Positions 43,981-53,394 are shown, counted from the stretch's first letter. The stretch is 64,000 nt of DNA from Pseudomonas sp. v388 (GCF_003935425.1 NZ_RHQN01000001.1:558001-622000); one strand, 5' to 3'. Made by a program: numbers and translations. The notes: generated by a model from the sequence alone, not told the origin.

Positions 43981-44901
43981 TCAGGCGGTACCGCGTACTC
44001 GGTGCAAGGTTTCGCGAGGTGACTCACAAAAAATCGAGCGATACTCGACTGAGAATCGACCGAGATGCGTAAATGAGTGAGCCAAGGCGCTGTCAGTGAT
44101 TCCCGAGGGCCGTAAGCGAATCAAGTCTCGGTGCACAGCATTCAAGCGAGCGATTCGGAGCCATTTCAAAGGGGTGACGCCAAGCACCTCGCGAAATGCA
44201 TACTGGAGAATTCTGAGGCTGACACGGGCCCCATGACACATTGTGTGCAGTGTCGCGAAGTTGAGACCTTCTTCCTCTGCCGCGTCACATGCATCGTTAA
44301 CGATGACGAATCTATCTGTGCGCCAAGGTCGCGCACCCCCGATGGCTGACACTTCACAAATCGGCGACGCCAGGGAATCCAACAGCCGCTTCGCCGCGTT
44401 TTCGCAAAAATCATCCGCTAGCCCCAACCTCGATTGGCAGAGCATGTCTACGGCCATCCGCTCGAAGCCGTCAGGCAGCGTGAGCGTGCGGACACTCGAA
44501 ACTGTCATTCCGATTTCAAGGTTGGACATGTGCTCGGCCAGTACCTCCTCTGAAACACTCAAAACCAGCACATCGGAGGACACCGAAGACATCACGCGAT
44601 AGGTGCCGGCCGAATTCATCAGTCCAGAGCCGTCCTTTACGTCACGCCGCCAGTCCAGGTGATGCAGGCCGTCGCGATTGATAGGGTGTGATACCGCGAA
44701 CCTTTTAGGCGGCAGGCTGCCCATTTGTTGAACAGCGGTATTCATGCGCTCGCGAGAGAGCGTCACGCCGTCGAGCTGAAGCTCCGTAACCGAACCCTCA
44801 AAACGGCCGGGCGATAGCTGGGTATATTTTTGATTCCAGTTGCCCAACAACCTGGATTGGTGCACGACATCGAAGGAGCGACATTCGACGAACGATGGCA
44901 T
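43981..44901 (-). CDS. AraC-family transcriptional regulator
   Basis: 306 residues. C-terminal double HTH: VSLRILQYAFREVLGVTPLK and the partner helix region SFTHLGRFSVEYRSIFCESP. The N-terminal 190 residues are a regulatory domain not recognised further. It lies between the aminotransferase (203 bases downstream) and permease genes on the same strand and likely activates one or both. Inducer unknown, perhaps the amine substrate. Confidence 0.85.
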   Translation of the reverse strand: MPSFVECRSFDVVHQSRLLGNWNQKYTQLSPGRFEGSVTELQLDGVTLSRERMNTAVQQMGSLPPKRFAVSHPINRDGLHHLDWRRDVKDGSGLMNSAGTYRVMSSVSSDVLVLSVSEEVLAEHMSNLEIGMTVSSVRTLTLPDGFERMAVDMLCQSRLGLADDFCENAAKRLLDSLASPICEVSAIGGARPWRTDRFVIVNDACDAAEEEGLNFATLHTMCHGARVSLRILQYAFREVLGVTPLKWLRIARLNAVHRDLIRLRPSGITDSALAHSFTHLGRFSVEYRSIFCESPRETLHRVRGTA

Positions 44902-45106
44902 AGAGCGAACCTCAACAAATCTTCAGCAACCTGGTAATCCTAATTTCCCCCGAAACCGCCTGTTTCAGCAAGCACCATCCATAGCAAAGTGCACGAGCGA
45001 ATGTCGCCAATCCAGCAGATATAGCCGCTGAGCTCAGATGGACATCCACCACATGTCACACCGCCTCTATGCTTGACGCCCAAGCCTCCACAGGCCGCGA
45101 CAATTC

Positions 45107-46570
45107 TTAGGGGGTCGCCACCTTGCCGTCGGAATCAGCAGAGACGGAGGCGTCGACCTTCACTCCTCGTTTCTGCCGAATCACCCCACAGGCCATTATG
45201 CAAAGTGTCAAACCACCCGTTGAGAAGATGACCGATTGATATTCTTCACTGAATGCCATGACAGCCAGGCACATGACGATGAAGCCGATCACAGCCCAGG
45301 TGAGCCACGGATACAGCCACATTTTCAACGGCATGACGGCACCTTCCTGCTCCAGCTTGCGACGCATGCGAAGCTGAGAGAAAGCAATGACCAGGTAAAC
45401 GAGCAATGCGGTGGAGCCTGTCAGGTTCATCAGTGTATTCAGGACATCTTTCGGGCGCAGTGCCTCACTGAAATTCATTAAAGCGAGTGCGACTGGAATG
45501 AGGCACGACGCAATGATCGCCCAGGTCGGGGCACCGTTAGACTGGCGAGTTCTGCCCAACAGTGACGGGGCATCACCGCGGGCAGCAAGCGAAAACAGCA
45601 TTCGAGAGGCCGTGTAGTGAGCCGAGACCAGGCAACTGCTGACAGAGGTCAGAACCACGAAGTTCATGATGTACTCTGCACCCGGTATCCCCAAAAGCTC
45701 CAGAGTACGCCGGTAGGCACCATAACCGGATTGCCCGAGCAAGGGGTCGTTCCACGGAACGAGGCAAACGACAAGGAAAATTGAGCCTACGTAAAAGAGA
45801 CCCACCCGCCAAATGACGGATTTGGTCGTTTTGACGATTTGTTCTCGAGGGTTCTTCGATTCGGATGCAGCAATTGTTGAAATTTCTGCACCAAGAAACG
45901 AAAACATCACGCCGAGCATCGCACCCACTACAGCCCCGGTGCCATTCGGGATGAAGCCGTTGGCCGTCAAGTTGGAAATCCCAACTACTTGCCCTCCGCG
46001 CCAGATGTGCATTATCGCGAGCAAGCCAATCACCAAAAAGCTGCAAATGGCGACCACCTTGATGAGAGCGAACCAGAACTCCATTTCCCCGTAATGCCGG
46101 ACGTTGAAAAAGTTCACGCTAACCAGAATCAGCGTCGTGACCAGGACAAAAGCGTTGATGCTGACCTCAGGAAACCATCCATTCAGGATTTTGCCGGCCA
46201 CGTAGGCTTCCCAGGCCATGATGCATACCCAACTCAGCCAATAAAGCCAGCCGATTGTGAAACCCGCCCATCGACCGATAGCCCTGTCGGCATACGTGGA
46301 AAATGACCCGGTGTCAGGTGAAGCAGTAGCCATCTCTCCAAGCATCCTCATAATGAACATCATGAGAACACCGCCGGCCAAATATGCCAGCACTGCAGCG
46401 GGCCCAGCGCTGTGGATAACGCTCGCAGAACTTACAAACAACGAACCGCCAATGACCCCCGCGATGGACATCATCGTGAGATGGCGAGATTTGAAGCCCA
46501 CCCCAAGCTGGTTGGCATTGCTACCTCCTCCCACGCCACCCGCTTTTAGATCTTCTTTTGACCAGCTCAT
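45107..46570 (-). CDS. Amino acid/GABA permease (APC superfamily)
   Basis: 487 residues with twelve hydrophobic helices. The amino-acid-permease signature is present: FKSRHLTMMSIAGVIGGSLF, then AGPAAVLAYLAGGVLMMFIM and RMLGEMATASPDTGSFSTYA. Similar to GABA, lysine or aromatic permeases. Candidate for uptake of the substrate of the neighbouring class III aminotransferase. Start ATG 46570; no clear terminator seen after the stop. Confidence 0.87.
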   Translation of the reverse strand: MSWSKEDLKAGGVGGGSNANQLGVGFKSRHLTMMSIAGVIGGSLFVSSASVIHSAGPAAVLAYLAGGVLMMFIMRMLGEMATASPDTGSFSTYADRAIGRWAGFTIGWLYWLSWVCIMAWEAYVAGKILNGWFPEVSINAFVLVTTLILVSVNFFNVRHYGEMEFWFALIKVVAICSFLVIGLLAIMHIWRGGQVVGISNLTANGFIPNGTGAVVGAMLGVMFSFLGAEISTIAASESKNPREQIVKTTKSVIWRVGLFYVGSIFLVVCLVPWNDPLLGQSGYGAYRRTLELLGIPGAEYIMNFVVLTSVSSCLVSAHYTASRMLFSLAARGDAPSLLGRTRQSNGAPTWAIIASCLIPVALALMNFSEALRPKDVLNTLMNLTGSTALLVYLVIAFSQLRMRRKLEQEGAVMPLKMWLYPWLTWAVIGFIVMCLAVMAFSEEYQSVIFSTGGLTLCIMACGVIRQKRGVKVDASVSADSDGKVATP

Positions 46571-47071
46571 AGTTTTTCACCATTGAGAAAATTATTGGAT
46601 ACAGGAGCTCTTCCTCCCTGAGGAACGTCCGAAATAACCCATTGAAGCACTCACAAACTTTGAGAAACCTGGGTACCGCGGCAGTTTTTCCAATTACTTA
46701 CTAGCAGTGGAACTTGTTATTTTTTGAGACGATCTATATTTTTAGTTGTGTGTCGATGAAACATTTAAACGTAACTGCGACCCGCTCATTTGACCTTCGA
46801 AATGACGAGAAAACTATCCAGATTGCGAATGCTCCTGGCGCTCCGCTCAGCGGAAGTCGAGCGGGTCAGGCGCCTGGCTTTTTCACGTATTGCGCCCCTC
46901 TGTGCCTCGCCCGTATGCCTCTACGCTTGGGTTGCAGGTATGCCACCGTGGACTCTGATGAGCTTGTGTCCAACAACCTCTTCTGATCCGGGTGGGCGCT
47001 CCATCGCGAATGGTTTACCCTCCCCACCCCTCCTACTGCAAAGGCTTCTAATAAGTGCCGATTGGTGACCC
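46571..47071. other. Spacer between permease and LysR pseudogene
   Basis: About 500 bases without a supported gene. Short frames on both strands lack family signatures. Promoter of the permease expected near 46600-46700, where the sequence is AT-rich. Confidence 0.4.
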
Positions 47072-47989
47072 ATGAAATCTGAGCGATCTTTTCTACTTCG
47101 CCAAGGTGGTCGAGGAAGGTGGTTTTGCAGCAGCAAGCCGGCTGCTGGGTATTCCAAAGTCGCGTCTATCAAGACGTGTATCTGAGCTCGAGGAGCGGCT
47201 TAACGTACGTCTCCTTCAGCGAACCACCCGAAAGCTGCAGTTGACGATGGTGGGCGAGCGATACTTGCGCCATTGCCAAGCAATGCTTTTTGAGGCGGAG
47301 CAAGCTGAAGCCGTCGTCGCATGCGTCACCAACGAACCCCGAGGGCCGCTAAGAGTGAGCAGCCCGGTCGCGCTGGCGAATCAGTTTCTGAATCCCGTCG
47401 TCCGCGATTTTCTGACTCAGTACCCTCACGTGCAGCTGGACTTGCTCCTGGTCAACCGACGGGTTGACATGATCAATGAGGGAGTCGATGTGGCGTTACG
47501 CGTTCGTGAGATTGAGGATGAGGAGCCGAGCCTGGTCGTTCGACGCCTGCGCGAGGCTCGCACCGAGGTCGTAGCCTCGCCGTCGTTTGCCGCAGCGCAT
47601 CCCGTGACACATCCCCAAAACCTCACCACGCTTCCCTTTTTGGGAGCTTTAGATACCGATAGGTTGGCGAGAGTTCGTCTCTTCAGCGAGGCGGGCGAGC
47701 GTTTTGAGTTAGCCTGCCCCCCCGACTCGGAGTTGAGGATTTCGCCATGCGAAAGGAGGCGGCATTGGCGGGCTTGGGATTCACCGTATTGCCCATAACT
47801 CACTGCGAATCTGAATTGGCCAACGGGACGCTTGTCAGGATCCTGCCGGGTTGGAGCTGCCCTCCCGCTTGGCTGCAAGCGGTTTATCCTCATCGTAAAG
47901 GAATGCTCCCAGCAGTCCGTGCATGGCTGGATCATTTACAGAACGCATTCGTTCCTACGGTTCCCGCAACATCCAGTTCGGTGGCTTGA
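47072..47989 (+). pseudogene. LysR-family regulator with two frameshifts
   Basis: Protein similarity to LysR regulators runs across frames. The HTH reads DLFYFAKVVEEGGFAAAS and RLLGIPKSRLSRRVSELEER, but the only fitting ATG (47072) is out of frame: ATGAAATCTGAGC has one A too many relative to ATG-AAT-CTG-AGC. A second shift lies in a run of seven C at 47717-47723: the main frame closes at 47798, while the natural continuation GVEDFAMRKEAALAGLGFTV and LPITHCE sits in another frame to 47989. One added C would restore it. Either a decaying gene or two homopolymer sequencing errors. Confidence 0.8.
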
Positions 47990-48429
47990 TCCCTACCACC
48001 GGGCGGGTGTTGACGCCGCCCAGCCTGATCAACGCCTGCCTGCTAAAGCTGCCAGAACCCACATCGCTGGCAGCGCTTCCCCTTTTCCCCTCAGCACAGT
48101 TGTCCAGCGCTTCACCCTCCAGCCAAGGCGTGCGCAGCCGCTATTCAGAGTGCCATAAATTACGCATTGCATAATTTAGTTACATTTAACGGAACTCCTA
48201 ATTCAGGGTCTCTGTCGTACTTACGCAAGCTGGACATCTGCCAAAGCACCGAGCTAGAGCGGTCGAGCGATTTCCAGCCTGTGACACGGTGGATCTTGCA
48301 GGATGAATACCCTTGGTGCGCGAGACAACGGCACTGATCGGAATTTCATCCATACGGGAGGGAGGGGACAGATCCAACCTTAAGCAACACCTGGATCAAC
48401 AGCCCCTCGTTTCAACCTAGGAGGCACTG
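47990..48429. other. Promoter region of the 48-53 kb operon
   Basis: No gene supported. Contains the palindrome at 48157-48177 and an ATAATTTAGTT block (48171-48181) that recurs at 53183 upstream of MBL copy 2. Confidence 0.5.
48157..48177. promoter_or_regulatory. 21-bp near-perfect palindrome, candidate operator
   Basis: Arms AAATTACGCA and TGCATAATTT around a single central base; nine of ten arm positions pair. It lies 253 bases before the aldehyde dehydrogenase start. A related but shorter dyad lies at 34191 by the IclR gene. Likely a dimeric regulator site. Confidence 0.5.
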
Positions 48430-49917
48430 ATGCAAATTTGTGAAGCAGCCAAAACTCAGACGCCAGGTGCTGGGATGAATCCAGCCAAGCTCTGGATAGA
48501 TGGACAATGGCGGGACAACGGTCAACACGAACAAAGCTTCAACCCAGCTACGGGAGATGCAATCGGGATCTACGTTGATGCGCGAGTGAGTGATGTTCAG
48601 ACAGCAATCGACGCTGCTCTACGAGCATTCCGACGCGGAGACTGGGCGGCAGATCGTCAGCTACGCGTCCGAGTGTTGCATGCGATGGCGCAGCAGTTTG
48701 AAGACCACGCAGAAGAACTTGCGATGCTGCTGGCGTTGGAGAATGGTAAAACGCTGCAGCAGGCGCGGTTTGAGGTGAGTTTTGCTCCCAAAACGCTGCG
48801 TTTCAATGCAGCATTGGCGACCACGGATTACGGCCGCGCAGCCGAGTTGGCGCAAGACCGGCTCTCGATTGCCATACGGCAACCGGTGGGTGTCGCCGGC
48901 ATCTATGCGCCATGGAACTCCCCGGTCGCACTGGCTATTCGCTCTCTGGGCCCGGCCCTTGCCGCTGGTTGTTCGGCCGTAGTCGTGCTGCCGAGGCAAA
49001 CCGCCCAAGTGAACGCATTGCTCAGCCAGTTGATTGCGGCGACACCCGGGCTGCCTGCCGGCGTCGTCAACATTCTCACCGGGGACAAGGACGTCATCAA
49101 CCACCTGGTCAAATCCCCCAAAACATCGGTCATAAGCTTCACGGGGAGCACCGGTACGGGCCGAGCGATTTTGGCATCTGCCGCATCGACTTTGAAGAGA
49201 GTCGGGTTGGAACTCGGCGGCAAAACGCCAATCGTGATCCTGGAGGACGCAGATCAGGATCAGGCATTAGAGAAGGTTGTCGAAGCGCTGACGGTTTTTT
49301 CGGGCCAATTCTGCGTTACTGGAAGCCGCCTGCTCGTCCATCGCACGGTGGCAGACAGTTTCCTGCACGCGCTTGCCGAGAGGCTCGAAAAGGTTAGAGT
49401 CGGGCCTGGGCTTGAAGAATCGAGCCAAATGGGCCCATTGATCAATAAGGCTAGTGTCAAGCGAGTCGAGTCAATGGTAATGGACGCCATCAGCTATGGC
49501 GCCGAGGTGATTGTGCGCGGAGGGCCAATCACTGATGGGCCGCTCGCAGCTGGTGCCTTCTTCCGCCCTACTCTTCTTGAAGTCCCAAATTCAAACCTGC
49601 CTATCGTTCAAGAGGAAGTATTCGGCCCGGTATTAACCGTCCAACGGTTCGACACAGAAGCTGAAGCGATCGAGTTGGCAAATGACAGTGAGTACGGACT
49701 GGCAGCAAGCGTGTGGTCGCAGGATGTTGATCGAGTCATGCAAATGGCCAGACACATCAACGCAGGAACTGTTTGGATTAACGACTGGGGCTCGATGGAT
49801 GATGCTTTTGAAGAAGGAGGTTTCAAATCAAGTGGACTGGGGCGCTTGCGAGGCCTGGCCGGGCTTGAAGACTTTCTTGAATACAAACATATCGCCTTGA
49901 AAACAAAGTCTGGTTAA
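48430..49917 (+). CDS. NAD(P)-dependent aldehyde dehydrogenase
   Basis: 495 residues of the ALDH superfamily. The N-terminal cofactor region has GVAGIYAPWNSPVALAIRSL. The fold shows FTGSTGTGRAI, the general base Glu in LELGGKTP, and the catalytic Cys in FSGQFCVTGSRLLV (SGQ-x-C). EEVFGPVLTVQRFDTEAEAI is the late conserved motif. It oxidises an aldehyde to the acid. GGAGG lies five bases before the ATG. First of a five-gene operon with gaps of 38 and 29 bases and then overlaps. Confidence 0.92.
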   Translation: MQICEAAKTQTPGAGMNPAKLWIDGQWRDNGQHEQSFNPATGDAIGIYVDARVSDVQTAIDAALRAFRRGDWAADRQLRVRVLHAMAQQFEDHAEELAMLLALENGKTLQQARFEVSFAPKTLRFNAALATTDYGRAAELAQDRLSIAIRQPVGVAGIYAPWNSPVALAIRSLGPALAAGCSAVVVLPRQTAQVNALLSQLIAATPGLPAGVVNILTGDKDVINHLVKSPKTSVISFTGSTGTGRAILASAASTLKRVGLELGGKTPIVILEDADQDQALEKVVEALTVFSGQFCVTGSRLLVHRTVADSFLHALAERLEKVRVGPGLEESSQMGPLINKASVKRVESMVMDAISYGAEVIVRGGPITDGPLAAGAFFRPTLLEVPNSNLPIVQEEVFGPVLTVQRFDTEAEAIELANDSEYGLAASVWSQDVDRVMQMARHINAGTVWINDWGSMDDAFEEGGFKSSGLGRLRGLAGLEDFLEYKHIALKTKSG

Positions 49918-49955
49918 TCATCTCTATCAATCCCCCTTGAACGAAGGAAAATCTC

Positions 49956-50951
49956 ATGAAGCGAAAAATCGCGCTGGAGGAACATTTCACAACCGAGGAA
50001 AATAATAAACTATGGGATGCTCAAGGCGAATCTAGTCGCAATGGCAAAGCCTATATGCAACAGGTTGAAGCAAATCTTCTGGATGTTAATGATCGACTCG
50101 CCAGAATGGATGCAAATGGTATAGAGGCCACTGTGCTTTCATTAACCTCACCTGGAGTGCAGTCGATACTCGACAGTCAACTGGCTATCGATTTTGCACA
50201 GCGTACGAACGACCTCTTGTACTCCAAATATTTGGAGACTCATCCGGATCGTCTTTTCGGCTTCGCAGCTGTCCCACTTCAGGATCCCGCTGCAGCGGCT
50301 GACGAACTAGAGCGATCTGTTAAAGAACTCGGCATGCTGGGGGCGTTGATCAACGGATATACCAATATCGGTGACAGCGAAACAGGTCAATACCTGGACG
50401 AAGAACCCATGTGGGAGTTCTGGGATCGGGTCGCCTCGCTTGATGTCCCGGTTTATCTACACCCCCGCGAGCCACTGCCCAGCCAGCGGGAAGCGTACAG
50501 AGGGTACTCATCTCTCGTGGGATCGGCCTGGGGATTCGGCGTCGAGACCAGCACCCATGCGGTACGTCTGATGATGAGCGGGCTGTTCGACAAATACCCG
50601 AACCTTCAGATCATTCTGGGCCACCTTGGCGAGGGGTTGCCCATTCTCCTCCCCCGCCTGGAATGGCGGTTGCAGATGCAAAAGGACGGTGAGGGATTGG
50701 GCCAAGCGCAAAAGCCGCTGAGCCATTACTTCAATAAAAACTTCAGTCTTACGACCAGTGGCCACTTCCATAGCAAATCCCTGCATAACGCTATTGCCGA
50801 GATTGGAATCGATCGACTCATGTTCTCAGTGGACTATCCGTACGAAGACATGGAATCAGCGGTCAAGTGGTTCGACAACGCCCTCCTTAGCGAAAACGAT
50901 CGCGGAAAGATTGGCCGCACCAACGCTCAACGACTGCTTAACATCCCATAA
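49956..50951 (+). CDS. Amidohydrolase (gamma-resorcylate/2,3-dihydroxybenzoate decarboxylase-like)
   Basis: 331 residues. N-terminal ALEEHF gives Glu8 and His10; YLHPREPLP has His near 169, GHLGEGLP has His near 223, and FSVDYPYE has the catalytic Asp. These match the metal ligands of gamma-resorcylate decarboxylase, and long stretches (FAAVPLQDPAAAADELERSV) follow that family. It probably decarboxylates a hydroxybenzoate-like acid or acts as a related hydrolase. It is 38 bases after the aldehyde dehydrogenase gene. Confidence 0.85.
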   Translation: MKRKIALEEHFTTEENNKLWDAQGESSRNGKAYMQQVEANLLDVNDRLARMDANGIEATVLSLTSPGVQSILDSQLAIDFAQRTNDLLYSKYLETHPDRLFGFAAVPLQDPAAAADELERSVKELGMLGALINGYTNIGDSETGQYLDEEPMWEFWDRVASLDVPVYLHPREPLPSQREAYRGYSSLVGSAWGFGVETSTHAVRLMMSGLFDKYPNLQIILGHLGEGLPILLPRLEWRLQMQKDGEGLGQAQKPLSHYFNKNFSLTTSGHFHSKSLHNAIAEIGIDRLMFSVDYPYEDMESAVKWFDNALLSENDRGKIGRTNAQRLLNIP

Positions 50952-50980
50952 ATCACAACCCTCTACCGTGAGAAGCGACT

Positions 50981-51370
50981 ATGAATGGAGAAGCAATAGC
51001 CAGCCAGACTATCATTGCTGCGGGAAAGTCATCGGATCTTCCCGAACAAGGTAGGCTAATCCTTGACATAGGTAAGCGAACTATCGGCTTGTTTCGTATC
51101 GACGGCGATGTGTTTGCTTACGACAATGTTTGCCCGCATCAGGGCGGCCCAGTATGCCAAGGCAGAATAATGCCCAAAGTCTTGGAAAACATTGATGAAA
51201 ATCACAAGGCCCACGGCATGCGATACGACCGTAATGAGATGCATATCGTATGCCCATGGCATGGCGCCGAATTCATCATTAAAACGGGACGCCATGCCAC
51301 GATTCCCGAGATGTCTCTTGCTCCGATTGAGGTAGAAGAAACGGAGGGAACAATCTATGTCTATGTATGA
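50981..51370 (+). CDS. Rieske [2Fe-2S] ferredoxin-like protein
   Basis: 129 residues. Cluster ligands: CPH (C51, H53) and CPWH (C91, H94). The gap between the two boxes is 37 residues, longer than the usual 15-20, because of an insert rich in charged residues (about 61-86). It lacks a catalytic oxygenase domain, so it would serve as an electron carrier or a structural partner. Last codons overlap the next gene by 14 bases. No oxygenase or reductase is in the operon. Confidence 0.88.
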   Translation: MNGEAIASQTIIAAGKSSDLPEQGRLILDIGKRTIGLFRIDGDVFAYDNVCPHQGGPVCQGRIMPKVLENIDENHKAHGMRYDRNEMHIVCPWHGAEFIIKTGRHATIPEMSLAPIEVEETEGTIYVYV

Positions 51371-51692
51371 ACATATCGGCAAAGCCGATCACGGCCTCAC
51401 CGAGGTTGCTGATCAACTCCATACCGTCGTCCAGAGTATGCAGGAGGGCAGCACGCAGAACCTGTCCTTGACGACGCTGGCACAGCTCGTCAGCGATACC
51501 GCTAACCTTTACGCCAACGCCAGTCTTGCGGCAGGACGCGAACTGGATATCGCCAGTTCAGGCCTTACCGCAACGACCTCCGTCATGTTGATTTCTGCGC
51601 TCATGCGTGCAGAAAACCTCAATACATTCGATCTTGCCCTATGGCTTACTCAGATCGGGGATCGGCCTTCGACGCACCAGGAGGAACGCTAA
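51357..51692 (+). CDS. Unknown small protein (111 aa) in amidohydrolase operon
   Basis: No family recognised. The protein is mostly helical in appearance (SLTTLAQLVSDTANLYANAS and LAAGRELDIASSGLTATTSV), with Ala/Leu-rich amphipathic segments and no signal peptide or cysteine. GGAGGG lies eight bases before the ATG. It overlaps the Rieske gene by 14 bases, and its TAA overlaps the ATG of the next gene (TAATG), so it is tightly coupled. It may be a partner or small subunit of the second amidohydrolase or the Rieske protein. Confidence 0.75.
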   Translation: MSMYEHIGKADHGLTEVADQLHTVVQSMQEGSTQNLSLTTLAQLVSDTANLYANASLAAGRELDIASSGLTATTSVMLISALMRAENLNTFDLALWLTQIGDRPSTHQEER

Positions 51693-52945
51693 TGGCCAGC
51701 GACGAGTTGGAAGTTAAAAAACATCCTGTCCAGGAATTCACCGTTAAATCTGACACCAGGGACATTCTGGCCAACGCGACTCGAGACATCGATCAATTCG
51801 GCTTACGCGACTACCTGATCATTGACGTCGACTCTCATCATGAAGAGGCGCTCGATTGGTCGGAAATCCTGGCAAATCTGGATGATGAAGTACTCCGTGA
51901 CTATGGACTTGGAGTGGCGGCATCGGCGCCTGGCGGGAGCAATTTCGCACTCACTGCAGAGATGCCTGGTTTGCGCTTCCAGGAAGTTGGAGGAAGGATT
52001 CCACATGCTGCGGAACGTGGGGAGCCGGTTGAGCCTGGCGTTGAGCGTGCTGTTACCGTCACCGGCAGAGCCATTGACGCGTTCGGGTATGACTATCAGA
52101 TCCTTTTCCCTCAGACGATGCTCGACATGGGCATGCATCCGAATCCTCGCATCGCCACTGCCCTCATCATGGCGTACAACAAATGGTTCACATCGAATGT
52201 TCTGGGGAAGGATCCACGGATCAAAACGATGCTTAATCTGCCGATCGAAGATCCAGAAGCAGCGTTGGAAACCATACGGCTTTACCACGACCACCCTTAC
52301 GTCGTTGGTTTCCTCATCACCAGCCAGAGGTTTATCAGCGTTCACAACAACAGCTACATGCCGATCTACGCAGAGCTGGAGCGCCTGAAAATGCCACTGG
52401 GGTTCCATGCTGGGCCCAACTGGGGTGACTCATGGACGAAGACGATGAACAGGTTCACTGCTGTTCATGCCATGTCTTTTGTCACCTGCAATATGACGCA
52501 CCTCACCAACTGGCTTTTCAACGGGCTGCCGGAGCGCTTTCCAGAGTTGAAGGTCATCTGGATCGAAAGCGGCCTGGCTTGGGTTCCATTCATGATGCAA
52601 CGCCTGGATCATGAGTACATCTTGCGAACGTCTGACGCACCCTTGCTCACCAAAAGGCCAAGCGAGTACATGAAACAGATGTTTTTCACCTCCCAGCCGC
52701 TTGAGGTATCGCATCCCGATGCCTTGGCTCAAACGCTGGAGATGATGGATGCCGAACATTCGCTGCTGTATTCGTCTGACTGGCCGCACTGGGATTTCGA
52801 TCCACCCGCGCGCATCATGACCATTGATGGTCTTACCGATAATGCAAGACGCAATATTCTGGGAAGAAATGCACAACGGTTGTTCGGGACGGACAAGCTT
52901 CCAGAGCCTGACCGCCTGAAAAGAGCGCAGCGAAATGATCTTTGA
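51692..52945 (+). CDS. Amidohydrolase-family protein (second)
   Basis: 417 residues. IDVDSHHEE at the N-terminus gives the D-x-H-x-type metal site. LGFHAGPNWGD and YSSDWPHWDFD (metal/catalytic Asp) resemble amidohydrolase-2/ACMSD-like enzymes. It differs from the first amidohydrolase in length and N-terminal extension. The ATG at 51692 follows GGAGG and overlaps the previous stop. Function uncertain: a decarboxylase or hydrolase acting on the operon's pathway. A terminator follows. Confidence 0.82.
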   Translation: MASDELEVKKHPVQEFTVKSDTRDILANATRDIDQFGLRDYLIIDVDSHHEEALDWSEILANLDDEVLRDYGLGVAASAPGGSNFALTAEMPGLRFQEVGGRIPHAAERGEPVEPGVERAVTVTGRAIDAFGYDYQILFPQTMLDMGMHPNPRIATALIMAYNKWFTSNVLGKDPRIKTMLNLPIEDPEAALETIRLYHDHPYVVGFLITSQRFISVHNNSYMPIYAELERLKMPLGFHAGPNWGDSWTKTMNRFTAVHAMSFVTCNMTHLTNWLFNGLPERFPELKVIWIESGLAWVPFMMQRLDHEYILRTSDAPLLTKRPSEYMKQMFFTSQPLEVSHPDALAQTLEMMDAEHSLLYSSDWPHWDFDPPARIMTIDGLTDNARRNILGRNAQRLFGTDKLPEPDRLKRAQRNDL

Positions 52946-52970
52946 CTGAGCTTGATCTAACCAGCTGAGA

Positions 52971-53004
52971 AAGGCCCTTGAATCAGGATAGGTTCAAGGG
53001 CCTT
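52971..53004 (+). terminator. Rho-independent terminator of the five-gene operon
   Basis: 12-bp arms AAGGCCCTTGAA and TTCAAGGGCCTT around a 10-base loop, followed by AACTTTTTC. Confidence 0.88.
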
Positions 53005-53394
53005 AACTTTTTCGACGCAGGATGATCAGGACTCATGTCCATTCTGAAAGGGAACCGTACGCCGGGACTGACTGCTGAGGTGTCGCGGCACGTTGCCCGG
53101 TTTTTCGACGTGGAGTCAGCAGCCTAATCTAGGGCGCTGACGTCTGAACTTGGCAAATAAATTGAACTTCCAGACATGCGCTTATAATTTAGTTGTAGTT
53201 GTTTATCGGCGAAATTTAGTCAACTCAGTTGCGACTTCTCAGCTATTTATCGCTTGTTCGTTATTGCTTAGGATGAAAATCGAATGACGATTGAGGATTG
53301 ATTCAGGCGCTTCGCGGAAATACTACCGTTGGTAGCCATTTTACCTGAACTATTCGATAAACACGTTCGACTAACTGCTCTGAGGAGAAGATCC
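53005..53394. other. Upstream region of MBL copy 2
   Basis: No gene supported (one 30-codon frame at 53035 was rejected). AT-rich from 53160. Holds the module at 53229-53276 and ATTTAGT repeats at 53185 and 53213. Confidence 0.5.
53229..53276 (+). promoter_or_regulatory. Conserved promoter module upstream of MBL copy 2
   Basis: TTGCGA, 9 bases, TATTTA, 18 bases, TTAGGATGA, ending in the same place relative to the start codon (127 bases) as the module before copy 1. See 37060-37107. Confidence 0.6.

Noticed and set aside
47923-48174. 83-codon frame overlapping the LysR pseudogene end
   Set aside because: Starts inside the shifted LysR sequence and has low-complexity Leu/Pro/Ser content without motifs.
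53035-53127. 30-codon frame before MBL copy 2
   Set aside because: Too short and unsupported; may be a gene remnant, but nothing identifies it.
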